Below, in pieces: positions 16,276 through 21,263 of a stretch of 26,906 nt of DNA; position 1 is the stretch's first letter, and the number at the start of each line of letters is the position of its first letter. The translations under genes and the position numbers were made by a program. Source of the stretch: JAIFWN01 sp049304015 (GTDB lineage: Bacteria > Patescibacteriota > Minisyncoccia > Phycocordibacterales > Zambryskibacteraceae); NCBI GenBank assembly GCA_049304015.1, contig JBAQNS010000015.1, positions 1 through 26,906 of the forward strand. The letters run 5' to 3'. The notes beneath the pieces are model-generated. The model was not told where the DNA came from. It worked only from the letters and a program-made list of their open reading frames with translations, and did no database searches.

Positions 16276-16398
16276 ATGGACGGTTATCTGAGTGACACCG
16301 AAGTCATCATCATCGCATTCGCCATAGTGCTGGTGAACCTCCTGGTTGCCAAGTACTGGTTCAAGCCGAACCCGAACAGAAAGCTCGGTAAGGACTAA
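16276..16398 (+). CDS. 40-residue membrane microprotein (cassette)
   Basis: The product starts MDGYLSDTEV, continues with a transmembrane stretch (IIIAFAIVLVNLLVA, about residues 11-25) and ends KYWFKPNPNRKLGKD. The acidic N-terminus and basic C-terminus predict N-out, C-in topology. No family is recognised. It is too short for ordinary gene callers but has a promoter, a Shine-Dalgarno 7 nt before the ATG and an intrinsic terminator starting 2 nt after the stop. GC-richer codons (CTG, GTG, ACC, AAG) match the neighbouring 77-residue cassette rather than the host genes. Confidence 0.7.
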   Translation: MDGYLSDTEVIIIAFAIVLVNLLVAKYWFKPNPNRKLGKD

Positions 16399-16399
16399 T

Positions 16400-16426
16400 A
16401 TCCAAAGGCAATCCCTTTGGATTTTT
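16400..16426 (+). terminator. Terminator of 40-aa cassette
   Basis: ATCCAAAGG (16400-16408) pairs with CCTTTGGAT (16414-16422) around a 5-nt loop, then a T run. It stands tail to tail with the terminator of the leftward ncRNA. Confidence 0.85.
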
Positions 16427-16432
16427 CATAAT

Positions 16433-16459
16433 AAAAAAACCACCGCCTTGCGACAGTGG
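16433..16459 (-). terminator. Terminator of the leftward ncRNA
   Basis: On the minus strand CCACTGTC (16459-16452) pairs with GGCGGTGG (16447-16440) around a GCAA tetraloop, a GNRA type, and seven T follow. Two of the eight pairs are G-T wobbles. Confidence 0.85.
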
Positions 16460-16700
16460 GGAAGAACTACGGGCCTGGGCAGCTGATGTATGGAAGCTAA
16501 CGGGTGAACCAAATCCAAGCACGTTGTACTGTGGACGGTGTGGCACTAAACTCAGGGACGTGCACGACACCCTTGTTTCTGATTCTACACGTATCACAGC
16601 TTCACTCTAGCACCAGCCCACCGAGTAGCTACCACGCTACTACCCAAACTTGTGTCCCGTATGGAAGCGGACCCCCCGGACAGAGTGTTGCCCAGACCCG
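16433..16700 (-). ncRNA. Structured non-coding RNA, class not assigned
   Basis: This gene-free stretch of about 360 bases holds a leftward transcription unit: promoter TTGACA/TATTAT, about 265 nt of GC-rich RNA and a strong GNRA-loop terminator. The predicted 5' end GGGTCTGGGCA (16699-16689) pairs over 11 bp, one of them G-U, with TGCCCAGGCCC (16481-16471) just before the terminator, so the ends are closed like RNase P RNA, 6S RNA or tmRNA. A further hairpin, GGTGT..GCAC with GTGC..ACACC, lies near the middle. I looked for the RNase P box GAGGAAAGTCC, the SRP loop GGAAGCAGC and the tmRNA acceptor arm and found none inside. A 6S-like regulator or a lineage-specific RNA remains possible. Open frames across it look like chance. 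Confidence 0.65.
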
Positions 16701-16705
16701 AGTAG

Positions 16706-16733
16706 ATAATAGACTTTCCCCAAACCTTGTCAA
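16706..16733 (-). promoter_or_regulatory. Promoter of the leftward ncRNA
   Basis: On the minus strand -35 TTGACA (16733-16728) is a perfect match and -10 TATTAT (16711-16706) follows at 16 nt. It faces away from umuD, and the two promoters are packed into about 60 bases. Confidence 0.75.
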
Positions 16734-16744
16734 CAATTTAACCA

Positions 16745-16753
16745 TGCTAAAAT
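16745..16753 (+). promoter_or_regulatory. Extended -10 of umuD (leaderless)
   Basis: TGc-TAAAAT ends 6 nt before ATG 16760. A TTGT-CA-ACAA inverted repeat (16727-16736) just upstream overlaps the -35 of the divergent ncRNA and could be an operator; that is speculative. Confidence 0.6.
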
Positions 16754-16759
16754 TGAGAG

Positions 16760-17083
16760 ATGGCAGAGGGTAAAAAAGAACAAATAAAAACAGGGTTTGC
16801 GAATGTGATTGTGGAAGAAATGGAGGACACCATCACTCTCGATGAATACCTCATAGAGAACAAAGAATCGGCTTATATGCTCCGAGTGGAAACTGATTCG
16901 ATGCAAGACGAAGGCATACTCCGTGGAGATTTAATTATTGTTGACCGTGGTGCGACGCCTAAGAATGGAGAGCTTGTTGTAGCCCTTGTAGACGATGCAT
17001 ATCACCTCAAACATTTTGATAAAAAGAATAAGAAAGAGATACAAGTAGAAGCGGTAGTAAAATCAGTCATCAGAAAATATTAA
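16760..17083 (+). CDS. umuD: UmuD-like S24 peptidase, naturally short N-terminus
   Basis: 107 residues, only the LexA/UmuD peptidase fold and no helix-turn-helix. The dyad is Ser47 (DSMQDEG) and Lys84 (YHLKHF). The Ser-to-Lys distance is 37, as in E. coli UmuD (Ser60, Lys97). The segment GFANVIVEE starting at Gly12 sits 35 residues before the Ser, as does Gly25 in UmuD, but the preceding arm is only 11 residues and Thr replaces Cys24 at the cleavage point. The protein thus resembles processed UmuD'. Its TAA overlaps the umuC ATG (TAATG), so the pair should act together as a translesion polymerase. A LexA repressor is not seen in the window. Confidence 0.88.
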   Translation: MAEGKKEQIKTGFANVIVEEMEDTITLDEYLIENKESAYMLRVETDSMQDEGILRGDLIIVDRGATPKNGELVVALVDDAYHLKHFDKKNKKEIQVEAVVKSVIRKY

Positions 17084-18291
17084 TGCAGAAAACAATTTTA
17101 CACGTTGATGGTGATTCTTTTTTCGCATCTTGTGAAGTTTCCTTGGACGTCTCCCTAAGAGGGAAGCCGGTGGTCACAGGACACGAGCGGGGTATAGCCA
17201 CAGCCATGAGCAAGGAAGCCAAAGCACTCGGAGTCACTCGTGGTATGCCCATATTTAAAATTAAAAAAGATTTCCCTCAAGTGGTAGTGGTGAATTCAAA
17301 CTACTTCGCCTACGGATTATTCGCCGAGAGGATGTACAATATTGTGCGACGCTACACAGATAAGGTAGAGGAATACTCCATAGATGAATGCTTTGCGGAC
17401 CTAACAGGCCTTAAAGAGCCAATTTGGGCCATTGGGGAGGCTTTAAAAGCTGATTTGAAGGCCGAATTAGGCATGACTTTCAGCATAGGGATAGCCCCAA
17501 CCAAGGTATTGGCCAAGGTGGCTTCAAAGACACGAAAGCCTGATGGTCTGACAGTTATAGAGACCACAGAGATAGAGAACTTCTTAAAAGATCTGCCTAT
17601 AAACAAAGTCTGGGGTATCGGTCCACAAACAAGTCAAAAACTCCAAAGCTTGGGTATAAAGACTGCACTCGAATTCATAAACAAACCAAGTGATTGGATA
17701 GAGACAAATCTCGCTCGTCCTTATATAGACACTTGGAACGAACTCCGAGGATTATCAGTTCATCCGGTCAGTATTGAATCAGATGAACAAAAAAGTATTC
17801 AACACACCAGAATGTTCGGCATAAAAACAAATAACAAAGAAATTATTTTGTCTGAACTTTCTATGCACGTTGAATGTGCGTGTGCACGAGCAAGACAGAT
17901 GCACCTCACACCAAAGAGAATTTATTTTTTCCTTAAAACTGCAGAGTTTAGGTATCACCGTGGAGAAATTAATTTGGACCGACCCTCTACAAGCCCCTCA
18001 GACATCATGAAGGCTATAGAAGTATCCTTTAAAAACGTCTACAGACCCAATATCCAATATAGGTCATCTGGAGTCACTTTGGCCGGGCTCTCTTCGGGCT
18101 TTCAAAACGACCTTTTTGGGGAAGTGGTCAAAAGTGAGAAATCACAAAAAGTTTTCAAAGTCGTAGATAAAATTGATAAGAGATTCGGGACGGGGACAAT
18201 AATACTCGGCTCAAGTTTGAATGCCAATAAAAGGAGAGGTAACACTCCCAGCCGTCATTTTAAAATTTTATATATGGGGGAAGTGGTCTAG
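17083..18291 (+). CDS. umuC: Y-family DNA polymerase, UmuC type
   Basis: 402 residues. It should copy past damaged bases with help from UmuD. The palm carries HVDGDSFFASCE (Asp9) and YSIDECFADLT (Asp101, Glu102), the metal-binding carboxylates. SIGIAPTKVLAKVASKTRKPDG and VWGIGPQTSQKLQSLGI (a helix-hairpin-helix of the thumb) follow, then the little-finger domain. A likely beta-clamp peptide, QNDLFG, lies at 341-346. UmuC rather than DinB is chosen because of the coupled UmuD. The gene overlaps umuD by one base. No obvious terminator with a T run follows it. Confidence 0.93.
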   Translation: MQKTILHVDGDSFFASCEVSLDVSLRGKPVVTGHERGIATAMSKEAKALGVTRGMPIFKIKKDFPQVVVVNSNYFAYGLFAERMYNIVRRYTDKVEEYSIDECFADLTGLKEPIWAIGEALKADLKAELGMTFSIGIAPTKVLAKVASKTRKPDGLTVIETTEIENFLKDLPINKVWGIGPQTSQKLQSLGIKTALEFINKPSDWIETNLARPYIDTWNELRGLSVHPVSIESDEQKSIQHTRMFGIKTNNKEIILSELSMHVECACARARQMHLTPKRIYFFLKTAEFRYHRGEINLDRPSTSPSDIMKAIEVSFKNVYRPNIQYRSSGVTLAGLSSGFQNDLFGEVVKSEKSQKVFKVVDKIDKRFGTGTIILGSSLNANKRRGNTPSRHFKILYMGEVV

Positions 18292-18344
18292 GATTTCTCC
18301 AGGCTGGAGTGTCGCAAAGATACATTGTGCGACGTGCTTATAGC

Positions 18345-18400
18345 TTCAGATAGACCTATTCCCTAATGATAAGAAAGGGTCTATGATGACCCGAGACCAC
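18345..18400 (+). promoter_or_regulatory. Leader with competing hairpins before the 96-aa cassette
   Basis: In the leader of the 96-residue gene, TAGACC can pair with a later GGTCTA, while the same GGGTC can instead pair with GACCC just downstream. The two hairpins exclude each other and lie upstream of the Shine-Dalgarno GAGG (18408-18411). A clear promoter was not resolved. A regulatory switch is only a suggestion. Confidence 0.3.
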
Positions 18401-18416
18401 CAACCACGAGGAACAT

Positions 18417-18707
18417 TTGAAAAAGACTTGTGCTAAGAATAATCGCTTCGAGACAATTCTAATCGAAGTGAAAGGCCACGATGCACCACACGCAGACTGC
18501 ACTTCACTAGGGCGCTTCCCTGCTCAACAGTCTGCCAGGTTGAAGGGCCAAACTACTGTCTACAACAGACGCAATCTGCTGTGGATAAATTATCCGAAGA
18601 AAGAACTCGGACTCGACCTCAAGAAAATCTGCCAGTGGTTTGCAGATAATTTTGAATCGGGAACTTATCAGGGGTACTACATCATCCTTGACCACAAAAC
18701 AGCTTGA
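18417..18707 (+). CDS. Orphan 96-residue soluble protein (cassette)
   Basis: The ORF starts with TTG, 5 nt after GAGG, and reads MKKTCAKNNRFETILIEVKG at the N-terminus. No signal peptide or membrane segment is seen. Basic and aromatic residues are common (YNRRNLLWINYPKK, WFADNF, YQGYYIILDHKTA), and there are three Cys. The mix of short beta-like and helical stretches suggests a small alpha/beta fold; nucleic-acid binding is possible but not shown. I recognise no family. The end of the frame lies inside the terminator, with the TGA in its loop. GC content and codon use are higher than in umuC. The unusual start codon lowers certainty about the N-terminus. Confidence 0.65.
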   Translation: MKKTCAKNNRFETILIEVKGHDAPHADCTSLGRFPAQQSARLKGQTTVYNRRNLLWINYPKKELGLDLKKICQWFADNFESGTYQGYYIILDHKTA

Positions 18708-18717
18708 GCTGTTTTTT
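18696..18717 (+). terminator. Terminator of 96-aa cassette
   Basis: AAAACAGC (18696-18703) pairs with GCTGTTTT (18708-18715) around the loop TTGA, which contains the stop codon; a T run follows. Confidence 0.8.
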
Positions 18718-18722
18718 TATAT

Positions 18723-18751
18723 GAAAAAAGCGCTCCATAAATCGGGGCGCT
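18723..18751 (-). terminator. Terminator of 155-aa cassette
   Basis: On the minus strand AGCGCCCC pairs with GGAGCGCT with one mismatch around a 7-nt loop, then six T. The stem starts within the TAG stop codon. It lies head-on with the 96-aa cassette terminator. Confidence 0.8.
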
Positions 18752-19217
18752 AGTCATGAAGCTTGAGATCGAAACGGAAACGCTCGATCAGTGTTTCCAT
18801 CATCTGCATGCCACCGCACTCCACATGATCCGTGATGAGTTCGGTTCTCCACAGACCAGCCTTGTCGAGCATGACCCTCACATCATCACGGTTGTGCTTG
18901 CAGGTGACTAGGGTGATACGTTCACCTGAGACACCGGCTTTGATGAGGTTCTCGACGGCAGCGAAAGTGCCATGTTCAATGTAGATGACGATTCTGTCTG
19001 CTTCCACAAGTGGGAAGCCGAGCTCGTCTTCGATGGGACGAACTTCCTCCTTGGTGTTGCCGAATGGGTAGCGAGATTGCTCGATCACACAGGCCAATCC
19101 CTTGCCTCCTTCGGCGCTCACGAACAAGGGCCAGCCACTGATGTGAAATCCAATCGGGGCATTTGAAATGAACACACCAACGGTTCCTAGAGTGGAAGCT
19201 TTTGGAGCCATCACCAC
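18750..19217 (-). CDS. Orphan 155-residue protein (GC-rich cassette)
   Basis: A protein I cannot assign. It has a Gly- and Val-rich N-terminus (STLGTVGVFISNAPIGFHI), a region ACVIEQSRYPFGNTKEE and then an alternating beta-alpha part: ADRIVIYIEHGTFAAVENLI, GERITLVTCKHNRDDVRVML, ending METLIERFRFDLKLHD. The latter half suggests a small Rossmann-like or NIF3-like alpha/beta layout, but no catalytic motif is recognised. The Shine-Dalgarno AGGAGG (19222-19227) is perfect; candidate starts are GTG 19217, GTG 19214 (best spacing, 7 nt) and ATG 19211. It has its own TTGACA promoter, divergent from the 84-residue cassette. GC is about 55%, unlike umuC. Confidence 0.75.
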   Translation of the reverse strand: MVMAPKASTLGTVGVFISNAPIGFHISGWPLFVSAEGGKGLACVIEQSRYPFGNTKEEVRPIEDELGFPLVEADRIVIYIEHGTFAAVENLIKAGVSGERITLVTCKHNRDDVRVMLDKAGLWRTELITDHVECGGMQMMETLIERFRFDLKLHD

Positions 19218-19244
19218 GGTACCTCCTGGTTAGTGTCTTTTAAA

Positions 19245-19273
19245 AGAATGCCCCAAATATTTGCTTATGTCAA
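19245..19273 (-). promoter_or_regulatory. Promoter of 155-aa cassette
   Basis: On the minus strand a perfect -35 TTGACA (19273-19268) and a weak -10 CATTCT (19250-19245) are 17 nt apart. The leader of about 25 nt ends in AGGAGG. Confidence 0.7.
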
Positions 19274-19282
19274 CTTAATATC

Positions 19283-19311
19283 TTTACAATCACTATCCCC
19301 TTCAGTATAAT
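19283..19311 (+). promoter_or_regulatory. Promoter of 84-aa cassette
   Basis: -35 TTTACA (19283-19288) and a perfect -10 TATAAT (19306-19311) are 17 nt apart, the strongest promoter match in the window. Unlike core genes, it leaves a leader of about 33 nt with AGGA before the ATG. Confidence 0.8.
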
Positions 19312-19350
19312 CCTGCCAGGCTTGTTCCCCACCCGAACCCACAGGACCAC

Positions 19351-19605
19351 ATGGCCCTCTCGTATAAGGATCTGGAGAAAAATATTCTCGCCATGCATAT
19401 CATGTACATGGGCGAGCAGTACAAGATTCTCCGCAAGGCTACCGAAGACATCTTCGCCATGGAGTGTCAGAAGAAAGGCCTGAATCTCGACCAGCTTGAG
19501 AACTTGCCTGGTAACACTCTCCTCGATGACGAGTCCGAGAGTATCTGGCTCGAGGCCTGTGTGAAGGCGGATAAGATCGGACGGGCAGCAACGACTTCAC
19601 CTTGA
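19351..19605 (+). CDS. Orphan 84-residue helical protein (cassette)
   Basis: Begins MALSYKDLEKNILAMHIMYM and continues as charged, Leu- and Met-rich helices (EQYKILRKATEDIFAMECQKK, ESIWLEACVKADKIG) with a short Gly/Pro link near residue 54. No signal peptide or membrane helix is present, so it is probably cytosolic, perhaps a helical-bundle adaptor. No family is recognised. AGGA lies 4 nt before the ATG. The promoter is near-consensus and the TGA stop is inside the terminator stem, so it is likely well expressed. GC is about 47-52% by hand count. Confidence 0.75.
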   Translation: MALSYKDLEKNILAMHIMYMGEQYKILRKATEDIFAMECQKKGLNLDQLENLPGNTLLDDESESIWLEACVKADKIGRAATTSP

Positions 19606-19619
19606 GGTCGTTTTTTTTT
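19591..19619 (+). terminator. Terminator of 84-aa cassette
   Basis: ACGACTTCA (19591-19599) pairs with TGAGGTCGT (19603-19611), a 9-bp stem with one G-T pair and a 3-nt loop, then eight more T. The TGA stop opens the 3' arm. Confidence 0.85.
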
Positions 19620-19623
19620 ATAA

Positions 19624-19657
19624 CAAAAACCCCGCAGATTGCTCTGTGGGGTTTTTG
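19624..19657. terminator. Bidirectional terminator
   Basis: CAAAAACCCCGCAGA pairs with TCTGTGGGGTTTTTG over 15 bp around TTGC, with A and T runs on both sides. It can end the leftward transglycosylase gene and back up the rightward 84-aa cassette. Confidence 0.9.
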
Positions 19658-19663
19658 TAATTC

Positions 19664-20218
19664 TTAGATTCTAGCTAGTTCCTTTTGAGTATACTTGGAC
19701 CAACATGCGGATGAGGACATCCATGGTTTGGCACCTTGTTTCTCATAGATGTGACGAGCGAATGCTACGTTACCTTCTATTGTATAGATGTCTAACTTTT
19801 GATCTAAGGAATCGTCGAGGTGATACAACTCATTGATTTGCATCACACCTATATCGTGTTTATTCTTTTCTCCTCTAAGCACATTACCATTACTGTCATA
19901 CTGACGATTATGGGATTCGCATGATGCGATGCGTGCGAGGATAGGAATATCTTCGAAGTAGTCACTGACATAACGGGCTACGTTCTTTGCATCAGTGATC
20001 GGCTCATAGTCTCTAACTTGTAAGTCTTTGGTCTTGGGCTTATTTACCTCAGCGACTATTGCTTTGGTATTGTCCATCGGGTTTGATGGGAACATCGCTG
20101 GCAAAGTTGCTGCAGCCGAAGACGAGAGACTGAAGAGAAGACTAAGTGTCGTAAGCTGTAAAATAACATTAAGGTAAACTTTTAATTTTGGGACGCCGTT
20201 TCCGTCATGCTCCCCCAA
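19664..20218 (-). CDS. Secreted lytic transglycosylase-like protein
   Basis: 184 residues. A signal peptide or anchor lies at about 13-37 (VYLNVILQLTTLSLLFSLSSSAAA). The catalytic-type domain spans 85-170: ARIASCESHNRQY with Glu101 as likely acid, HDIGVMQIN at 121-129, the IEGNVAFARHIYEKQG helix, and PWMSSSACW. This matches the compact SLT fold, which cuts the glycan between MurNAc and GlcNAc. Cys100 and Cys162 could form a disulfide. The only in-frame start upstream of the signal sequence is TTG 20218; the codons after it are oddly GC-rich, and a short out-of-frame ATG ORF (MTETASQN) begins at 20208. Start confidence is therefore modest; family confidence is good. Confidence 0.8.
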   Translation of the reverse strand: MGEHDGNGVPKLKVYLNVILQLTTLSLLFSLSSSAAATLPAMFPSNPMDNTKAIVAEVNKPKTKDLQVRDYEPITDAKNVARYVSDYFEDIPILARIASCESHNRQYDSNGNVLRGEKNKHDIGVMQINELYHLDDSLDQKLDIYTIEGNVAFARHIYEKQGAKPWMSSSACWSKYTQKELARI

Positions 20219-20224
20219 ATGAAA

Positions 20225-20279
20225 AATCAGCCCTTTGCTGATTCCCTATAAGCCTAGCACCTTTCAACCCCAAAGTCAA
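20225..20279 (-). promoter_or_regulatory. Promoter and leader hairpin of transglycosylase gene
   Basis: On the minus strand -35 TTGACT (20279-20274) and extended -10 TGc-TAGGCT (20256-20251) are 17 nt apart. The early leader then folds AATCAGC with GCTGATT (20243-20225) followed by T's just before the TTG start. This could be an attenuator, or it could mask the AAAGGG ribosome site in its loop; neither is proved. Confidence 0.5.
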
Positions 20280-20357
20280 GCATTTTAGACCGAATTTATG
20301 CTGTTCTACCCTTGTTTTAAGCCATTATTCCCCTATATGTGGATAAGCTATTTTGGC

Positions 20358-20567
20358 CTATTTGGGAGGCATTTCGATGGTCACGTTTGGTTTTTGGATA
20401 TTCATCAAATTTTTGATACCGAAAAGCAATCCAATGACCAAAATAACTGCCGTTATCCAAAAAAATCTTGATAAATAAGACTTATCTACAATCTCCCCTT
20501 CCCCAACATAGGAAACTGTTTCTGGGGCTAAAGGCTTGATTTCATTAGAGGTATTAGGTATACTCAT
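20358..20567 (-). CDS. 69-residue single-pass membrane protein, unknown
   Basis: A soluble, acidic N-terminal part (MSIPNTSNEIKPLAPE) is followed by one helix at about 35-52 (FFWITAVILVIGLLFGI) and a short tail ending IEMPPK. No family is recognised. TATAAT (20576-20581, minus strand) ends 8 nt before the ATG, so the message would have at most a 1-2 nt leader. It is divergent from rpmA and its -10 overlaps that of rpmA. Base use is like the core genes. Downstream is a perfect DnaA-type 9-mer (20338-20346) that I do not consider meaningful alone. Confidence 0.7.
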   Translation of the reverse strand: MSIPNTSNEIKPLAPETVSYVGEGEIVDKSYLSRFFWITAVILVIGLLFGIKNLMNIQKPNVTIEMPPK

Positions 20568-20575
20568 ACACGCTA

Positions 20576-20583
20576 ATTATACA
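20576..20583. promoter_or_regulatory. Overlapping divergent -10 boxes (rpmA / 69-aa gene)
   Basis: The minus strand reads TATAAT (20581-20576) and the plus strand TATACA (20578-20583), the latter 5 nt before the rpmA ATG. The two genes share the same few bases, so their initiation is probably mutually exclusive or coordinated. Confidence 0.5.
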
Positions 20584-20588
20584 ACCAA

Positions 20589-20867
20589 ATGGCACATAAA
20601 AAGTCTGCAGGAACAACAAAAAACGGCCGAGATTCGAATCCAAAATACCTTGGGGTGAAGCTTTCACCTGGTTCTAGAACTAAGGTTGGCTCAGTTATCA
20701 TTCGACAGAGAGGCACTGATATCCTCCCAGGTAAGAATGTCGGTATGGGTAAAGATCACACTCTCTTCGCTCTTATCTCCGGTGTAGTCAAACTCGGCTA
20801 CAAACGCAAGATGCACTTCAATAATAAGGTCATTTTGAAAAAGATTGTTCACGTCCTCCCTGCATAA
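20589..20867 (+). CDS. rpmA: Ribosomal protein L27
   Basis: 92 residues. L27 sits in the 50S subunit and its N-terminal tail reaches the peptidyl-transferase centre. The sequence MAHKKSAGTTKNGRDSNPKYLGVK is followed by the signature GSVIIRQRGTDILPGKNVGMGKDHTLFA (seen around 35-62). There is no N-terminal prepeptide of the Firmicutes type that Prp cleaves. L21, its usual operon partner, is absent here, so rpmA is transcribed alone. It ends just before a bidirectional terminator shared with the gene on the other strand. Confidence 0.96.
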   Translation: MAHKKSAGTTKNGRDSNPKYLGVKLSPGSRTKVGSVIIRQRGTDILPGKNVGMGKDHTLFALISGVVKLGYKRKMHFNNKVILKKIVHVLPA

Positions 20868-20886
20868 GTAAACGTAAATATTAAAA

Positions 20887-20910
20887 AGGCGCTCACAACG
20901 GGCGCTTTTT
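20887..20910. terminator. Bidirectional terminator after rpmA
   Basis: GCGCTC (20889-20894) pairs with GGGCGC (20900-20905), with A's before and T's after. Read leftward, the stop TGA of the 92-residue gene lies in the loop and first stem base, as in the other cassettes. Confidence 0.8.
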
Positions 20911-21171
20911 GATTTCTTTTTTCTTGATTACTATATATGGGATACTAATGAATAGTCCCAGTGCGAAAAGTGCGAAGGAAGTGCTCCTATCATGAAAGTG
21001 TCTGGCAACCATGAGGTCACCAACCACAGACACCAAAGCCATGAGTCCATACAAATACTTCTTCTGGACTCCATGTACTATGGCTGAAAGGTAATCAACG
21101 ATGGCAACAAACACCATGAGGATTGCGAGCACTTGCCATGCGTATCCAACAAACAACTCAAGCAGTTGCAT
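20893..21171 (-). CDS. 92-residue small membrane protein (cassette-like)
   Basis: Three hydrophobic helices at about 8-28, 40-55 and 68-83, with His- and Arg-bearing loops (ARHFHDRS) and a Lys-rich C-terminus (KKKEIKKRPL) that should be cytoplasmic. I recognise no family; small multidrug-like folds need four helices. A -10 (TATAAA, 21207-21202 on the minus strand) leaves a leader of about 24 nt ending GGGGGTG before the ATG at 21171. Its last codons and stop are within the terminator hairpin. GC is moderate, so it fits the cassette pattern less strongly than the others. Confidence 0.7.
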   Translation of the reverse strand: MQLLELFVGYAWQVLAILMVFVAIVDYLSAIVHGVQKKYLYGLMALVSVVGDLMVARHFHDRSTSFALFALGLFISIPYIVIKKKEIKKRPL

Positions 21172-21238
21172 TGCACCCCCGATTGGTTAAAGTGGTGTGT
21201 CTTTATACAACCTACCATATCAATATCCTAATACAAAT

Positions 21239-21259
21239 GAGCAACATCGGATGTTGCTC
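21239..21259 (-). terminator. Hairpin after rplI
   Basis: GAGCAACATC and GATGTTGCTC form a perfect inverted repeat around a single base; a realistic stem is 8 bp with a 5-nt loop. The T run on the minus strand is poor (ATTTGTATT), so it may be a weak terminator or an mRNA-end stabiliser. Confidence 0.55.
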
Positions 21260-21263
21260 AAAG

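Noticed and set aside
16618..16642. Similarity of CCGAGTAG..GCTACT inside the ncRNA to the 77-aa cassette terminator
   Set aside because: Both are hairpins with a similar 8-base arm; the match is short and gapped, and not enough to claim a repeat or recombination site.
16433..16700. RNase P RNA, tmRNA or SRP RNA identity for the ncRNA
   Set aside because: A GGGGAAAGTC string looks like the RNase P box but falls between the -35 and -10 boxes, upstream of the RNA; no tRNA-like arm or GGAAGCAGC loop was found.
16361..16773. Open reading frames on both strands across the ncRNA region (about 78 and 89 codons)
   Set aside because: They have no ribosome site or promoter, overlap a terminator hairpin, and their translations are low-complexity; the strand signals fit an RNA gene better.
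18972..19166. Plus-strand frame of 64 codons inside the 155-residue gene
   Set aside because: The minus strand has TTGACA, AGGAGG and a terminator tied to its stop; this frame has none.
20302..20312. 11-base match TGTTCTACCCT also at 25242-25252
   Set aside because: Many 11-mer pairs are expected by chance in 27 kb, and the flanks differ in order and orientation.
20338..20346. Perfect DnaA-box 9-mer (TTATCCACA on the minus strand), with another at 18580-18588 and a near match at 25220
   Set aside because: They are single scattered sites, one within a coding region; there is no cluster, AT-rich unwinding element or dnaA/dnaN nearby, so no origin is called.
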